Notes under the pieces: generated by a model
The model's input: the letters and a program-made list of their open reading frames with translations, nothing else
What the model was told of the DNA's origin: nothing
The model's database searches: none
Program-made: the position numbers and the translations under genes
Assembly: GCA_019347995.1 (NCBI GenBank)
Contig: JAHWKH010000083.1
Span: 1-8,511, forward strand
Length of the DNA stretch: 8,511 bases
From: Gemmatimonadota bacterium
Lineage (GTDB): Bacteria > Gemmatimonadota > Gemmatimonadetes > Longimicrobiales > UBA6960
Direction: 5' to 3'
Part shown: positions 6,471 through 8,511 of the stretch, piece by piece
Position numbering within the stretch: position 1 is the stretch's first letter
How the letters are laid out: every line of letters starts with the position of its first letter

Positions 6471-7910
6471 AGACGTCCGTGAAGGAGCACACGGTGGGCG
6501 ATCGCCGCCACGAGGCCTCCCCCGGGGAGGCGACGACCGGTATGAGCCGGCGATCCTTCCTGCGCGTCTCGTCCCTGGCCGGCGGCGGGCTGCTGCTGTC
6601 GACCTGGATGGACCCGCTGGGCCGGGGCTCGCTGGCGGCCGCAGAGGCCGCCGCCGACTTCGTGCCGAACCACTTCATCCGCATCACGCCCGACGGCCTC
6701 GTCACGATCATCGCCCAGAACCCGGAGATCGGGCAGGGCGTCAAGACCATGCTCCCCATGATCATCGCCGACGAGCTGGACGTGGAGTGGAGCAGCGTGA
6801 CGGTGGAGCAGGCGCCCCTGGACACCGACAAGTACACCGGCCAGTTCGCGGGCGGCAGCAACGCCACGCCCATGCACTGGCTGCCCATGCGCCGGGCCGG
6901 CGCGGTGGGTCGCCACCTGCTCGTCGCCGCGGCGGCCCAGGCCTGGAATGTCCCCGCGGCCCAGCTCGAGACGGGCGGCGGAAGGGTGCGCCATTCCGCC
7001 AGCGGACGGAGCCTCGGCTACGGCGAGCTGGCCGAGCGGGCCGCGACGCTGCCCGTCCCCGACCCGGAGACGATTCCGCTCAAGGATCCCTCCGACTTCC
7101 ACATCATCGGCACCCCGGTGCGGAACGTCGACAACCGCAAGATCGTCACGGGCCAGCCCCTGTTCGGGATCGATTTCACGCTCCCCGGGATGCTGTATGC
7201 CGTCTACGAGAAATGCCCGGTCTTCAATGGCCGCGTGGCGAGCGCGAACCTGGACGCGGTGCGCGCCGCGCCGGGGGTACGCCACGCCTTCGTGGTCGAG
7301 GGCGTGGGCGACACGTCGACCCTGGTGGCCGGCGTGGCGATCGTCGCCGACAGCTGGTGGCTGGCCAAGGACGCCCGCAGACACCTGGACGTGACCTGGG
7401 ACGAGGGCCCCGCCGCGGCACAGAGCAGCGAGGGCTTCGCGCGCCGGGCGCGCGAGCTCTCCGGTGCCCGGCCCGAGCGGATGCTCCACTCCGACGGCGA
7501 CGTCGAGGCGGCCCTCTCCCGGTCGGCCCGGACGGTGGAGGCGGGCTACGACTACCCCTTCCTCTCCCACGCACCGCTGGAGCCCCAGAACTGCACGGCG
7601 CGCTGGCAGGACGGCCGCATGGAGATCTGGGCGCCGGCCCAGACGCCCGAGCGGGGCCGGTCGAACGTGGCCGAGGTGCTGGGGATCGACGAGTCCGCCG
7701 TCACCGTCAACCTTCTGCGCTGCGGCGGCGGGTTCGGCCGCCGCCTCTACAACGAGTGGATGGTTGAGGCGGCGTGGATCGCCCGCGAGGTGGGCGCGCC
7801 GGTCAAGCTGGTGTGGACGCGCGAGGACGACGTGGGCCACGACATGTACCGCCCGGCCGGCTTCCACTTCTTCCAGGGCGGCGTGGACGCGCAGGGCCGC
7901 CAGGTCGGCG
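6467..7910 (+). CDS. Molybdopterin-binding large subunit of an IorB-type xanthine-dehydrogenase-family oxidoreductase, 3'-truncated
   Basis: This is the catalytic subunit of an aldehyde/aromatic N-heterocycle hydroxylase complex; the substrate is unknown. A twin-arginine signal, SRRSFL at residues 27-32, followed by LAGGGLLLS, predicts folded export. The small subunit lacks a signal, so it would be carried along as a complex, as in other Ior-type enzymes. Starting at 6467 gives a 27-residue lead before the arginines. ATG 6542 (residue 26) would give a normal Tat peptide and remains an alternative. Family blocks are [14 protein letters not shown] (85-98), [15 protein letters not shown] (361-375), [13 protein letters not shown] (388-400) and the molybdopterin-contacting [13 protein letters not shown] (419-431). 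Similarity to the family ends near residue 480 ([10 protein letters not shown]), about base 7906. Family members run to roughly 720-770 residues, so the last third, including the catalytic Glu in the C-terminal G-x-GE segment, is missing. The frame stays open to TAA/TAG-type termination at 8053, but beyond about 7910 it is antisense to an lpxB fragment. Confidence 0.88.
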
Positions 7911-7915
7911 CGCGA

Positions 7916-8152
7916 CTCCCCCTGTACGCGCTCAACCGCGCGCCCGAAGGGCTCGATCAAGCGCTTGATTTCGTTCTTGCGGCTGCCGGGAAGCACCAGC
8001 AGCAGCGGCGTTCCGGTATTCCTTTGCTCTGTTTCAGCTGCATTGGGGCGTAGCTCGTCAATTTGTTCGACCAGCGGATGTCCGACATAGGTGCAAGGAG
8101 GGCCGCCCAGCTCCTGGTGCACCTTGGGTTCGAACGGCAGCAGCGCCAGCAG
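7916..8152 (-). pseudogene. lpxB: Internal fragment of lipid-A-disaccharide synthase (LpxB)
   Basis: LpxB (GT19) joins UDP-diacylglucosamine and lipid X to make lipid A disaccharide in Gram-negative bacteria. The minus-strand frame reads LLALLPFEPKVHQELGG, then PPCTYVGHPLVEQIDELRPN and LLLVLPGSRKNEIKRL, then IEPFG. These are the central LpxB blocks LPFE-x(n)-VGHPL and LPGSR-x-x-E-I-x-x-L in correct order and spacing, about 75 residues of a roughly 390-residue protein. The GGPPCTYVGHPL form recalls alphaproteobacterial LpxB; this is recalled, not searched. Neither end of the gene is present. At its 5' side it is fused in frame to an MFS fragment, and at its 3' side it runs into the truncated molybdenum hydroxylase gene. 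GC is visibly lower than in the core. Confidence 0.8.
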
Positions 8153-8317
8153 CCCGTACGTCAGCGAATTGACCCCATGCTCTGGCGCCAGCGCATCGCT
8201 GACCAGGCCCACGTAGACCGGCCCGCCGCCGAGCCCGATCAGGTTCAGCACGAATAGCAGCAGCGCCCCCGACACCGTCCGCTGCTGCGGCGGCGCGGCG
8301 TTCTGGATCACCGCCAG
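8129..8317 (-). pseudogene. C-terminal-half fragment of a spinster-like MFS transporter
   Basis: The minus-strand frame reads LAVIQNAAPPQQRTVSGALL, then LFVLNLIGLGGGPVYVGLVS, then DALAPEHGVNSLTYGLLALL. This matches a late section of spinster-family major-facilitator transporters, where a PP-x-x-R-x-x-x-x-A cytoplasmic loop precedes a transmembrane helix ending in NLIGLGGGP, followed by VG-x-x-SD. About 60 residues of a transporter normally around 430-500 residues are present, covering roughly two transmembrane segments. It has neither the start nor the end of a transporter gene. Its two edges coincide with motifs shared with the neighbouring fragments (see findings). Confidence 0.7.
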
Positions 8318-8341
8318 CGTGACGGGGTCGATCTGCGTCAT
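8297..8341 (-). pseudogene. N-terminal fragment resembling hydantoinase B / N-methylhydantoinase B
   Basis: ATG 8341-8339 begins MTQIDPVTLAVIQN, which matches the usual opening of hydantoinase B/oxoprolinase-family proteins (a DPVTL-x-V-x-x-N strand at the very N-terminus). After LAVIQNA the sequence becomes an MFS transporter. Only about 14 residues support the call, but the start codon carries a good Shine-Dalgarno, which fits a gene start and not the interior of a transporter. Without a search this is a tentative assignment. Confidence 0.45.
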
Positions 8342-8345
8342 CCCG

Positions 8346-8352
8346 CTCCTCC
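8346..8352 (-). promoter_or_regulatory. Shine-Dalgarno upstream of the hydantoinase-B-like start
   Basis: On the minus strand GGAGGAG precedes ATG 8341-8339 with a 4-base spacer (CGGG). It marks 8341 as a genuine gene start and makes the in-frame GTG at 8404, which lies in non-coding repeat-like DNA, unlikely. Confidence 0.55.
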
Positions 8353-8401
8353 GCCGCCATTCTGGGGCGTCCGCCGAAACAAAGCCAAGTCGAGGTCGAA
8401 C

Positions 8402-8511
8402 CACAGAGACAGCGAGGCACAGAGAGGCCGCGCATTGCGGCTGCTACGCAGCGTTCACCAAAGCGCCGCAGGCAATATTGCGCGCCTGCGGCGCGCTCTT
8501 CTCTGTGTCTC
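8402..8511. repeat. Palindromic intergenic element (REP-like) at the window end
   Basis: The last 110 bases are non-coding and rich in inverted repeats. An 11-bp perfect stem, GCGCCGCAGGC (8463-8473) with its complement (8484-8494), encloses a 10-base loop. A smaller hairpin, GCTGC/GCAGC (8440-8444 and 8448-8452), precedes it. An outer imperfect pair, GAGGCACAGAGAG (8414-8426) and 8499-8511, matches at 11 of 13 positions. CACAGAGA also occurs twice directly (8402-8409, 8418-8425). CACAGAGA/TCTCTGTG-flanked palindromes of this kind are common intergenic repeats in proteobacterial genomes, and a contig ending in one is typical. The window cuts it at 8511. Confidence 0.6.

Noticed and set aside
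7911..8053. A natural C-terminus for the large subunit ending at 8053
   Set aside because: The residues after [10 protein letters not shown] do not resemble the family, and the same DNA encodes a convincing LpxB segment on the opposite strand.
6359..8404. A 681-codon minus-strand frame that would be a giant LpxB/MFS fusion protein
   Set aside because: Only the part above about 7916 shows family similarity. The rest is antisense to the molybdenum hydroxylase subunits. The GTG at 8404 lies in repeat-like non-coding DNA.
1..8511. tRNA, rRNA, CRISPR, transposase, toxin-antitoxin or defence genes
   Set aside because: I looked on both strands and found no matching sequence motifs or structures. 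The core region is ordinary metabolic and secreted-protein coding DNA.

Overview
The window is high-GC bacterial DNA and reads as a short metagenome-type contig with an intact core between two suspicious ends. By hand count, GC is 79% at 7401-7500 and 59% at 7951-8050. The core gene content is FG-GAP/VCBS and 'choice-of-anchor B' secreted propeller proteins, a secreted beta-lactamase-fold serine hydrolase and an Ior-type molybdenum hydroxylase. With the very high GC, this resembles Gemmatimonadota or a similar environmental lineage. That taxonomic guess rests on gene content only and is weak.

Layout. (1) 1-279, minus strand: the first 93 codons of a trehalose-6-phosphate synthase (OtsA), running off the window edge. 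(2) About 300-1775, plus: a VCBS/FG-GAP repeat protein without its N-terminus or signal peptide, abutting otsA with no room for a promoter. (3) 1843-4236, plus: a complete 797-residue secreted protein joining a seven-repeat FG-GAP propeller to an LVIVD/choice-of-anchor B propeller. (4) 4262-4295: a strong bidirectional terminator between convergent genes. (5) 4327-5769, minus: a complete secreted class C beta-lactamase-family serine hydrolase. (6) 5770-5951: a divergent intergenic region with a perfect 12-bp palindrome. (7) 5952-6470 and 6467-about 7910, plus: a translationally coupled pair, the [2Fe-2S] small subunit and Tat-targeted molybdopterin large subunit of an IorAB-type xanthine-dehydrogenase-family oxidoreductase. 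The large subunit breaks off after about 480 residues. (8) About 7910-8341, minus: a mosaic of three fragments of unrelated genes (LpxB, a spinster-like MFS transporter, a hydantoinase B N-terminus) joined in one open frame. (9) 8342-8511: non-coding, ending in a palindromic element.

In the core, the serine hydrolase and the two propeller proteins are predicted exported, and the Ior-like enzyme probably acts in the periplasm after Tat export. Nothing shows that they share one pathway.

I found no convincing novel biological system. The most notable signal is the mosaic tail. Two of its junctions fall exactly where the joined protein families share a short motif (LAVIQNA and LLALLPFE), which points to an assembly or amplification chimera rather than a new fusion gene. 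The otsA/VCBS junction at the left end deserves the same suspicion.
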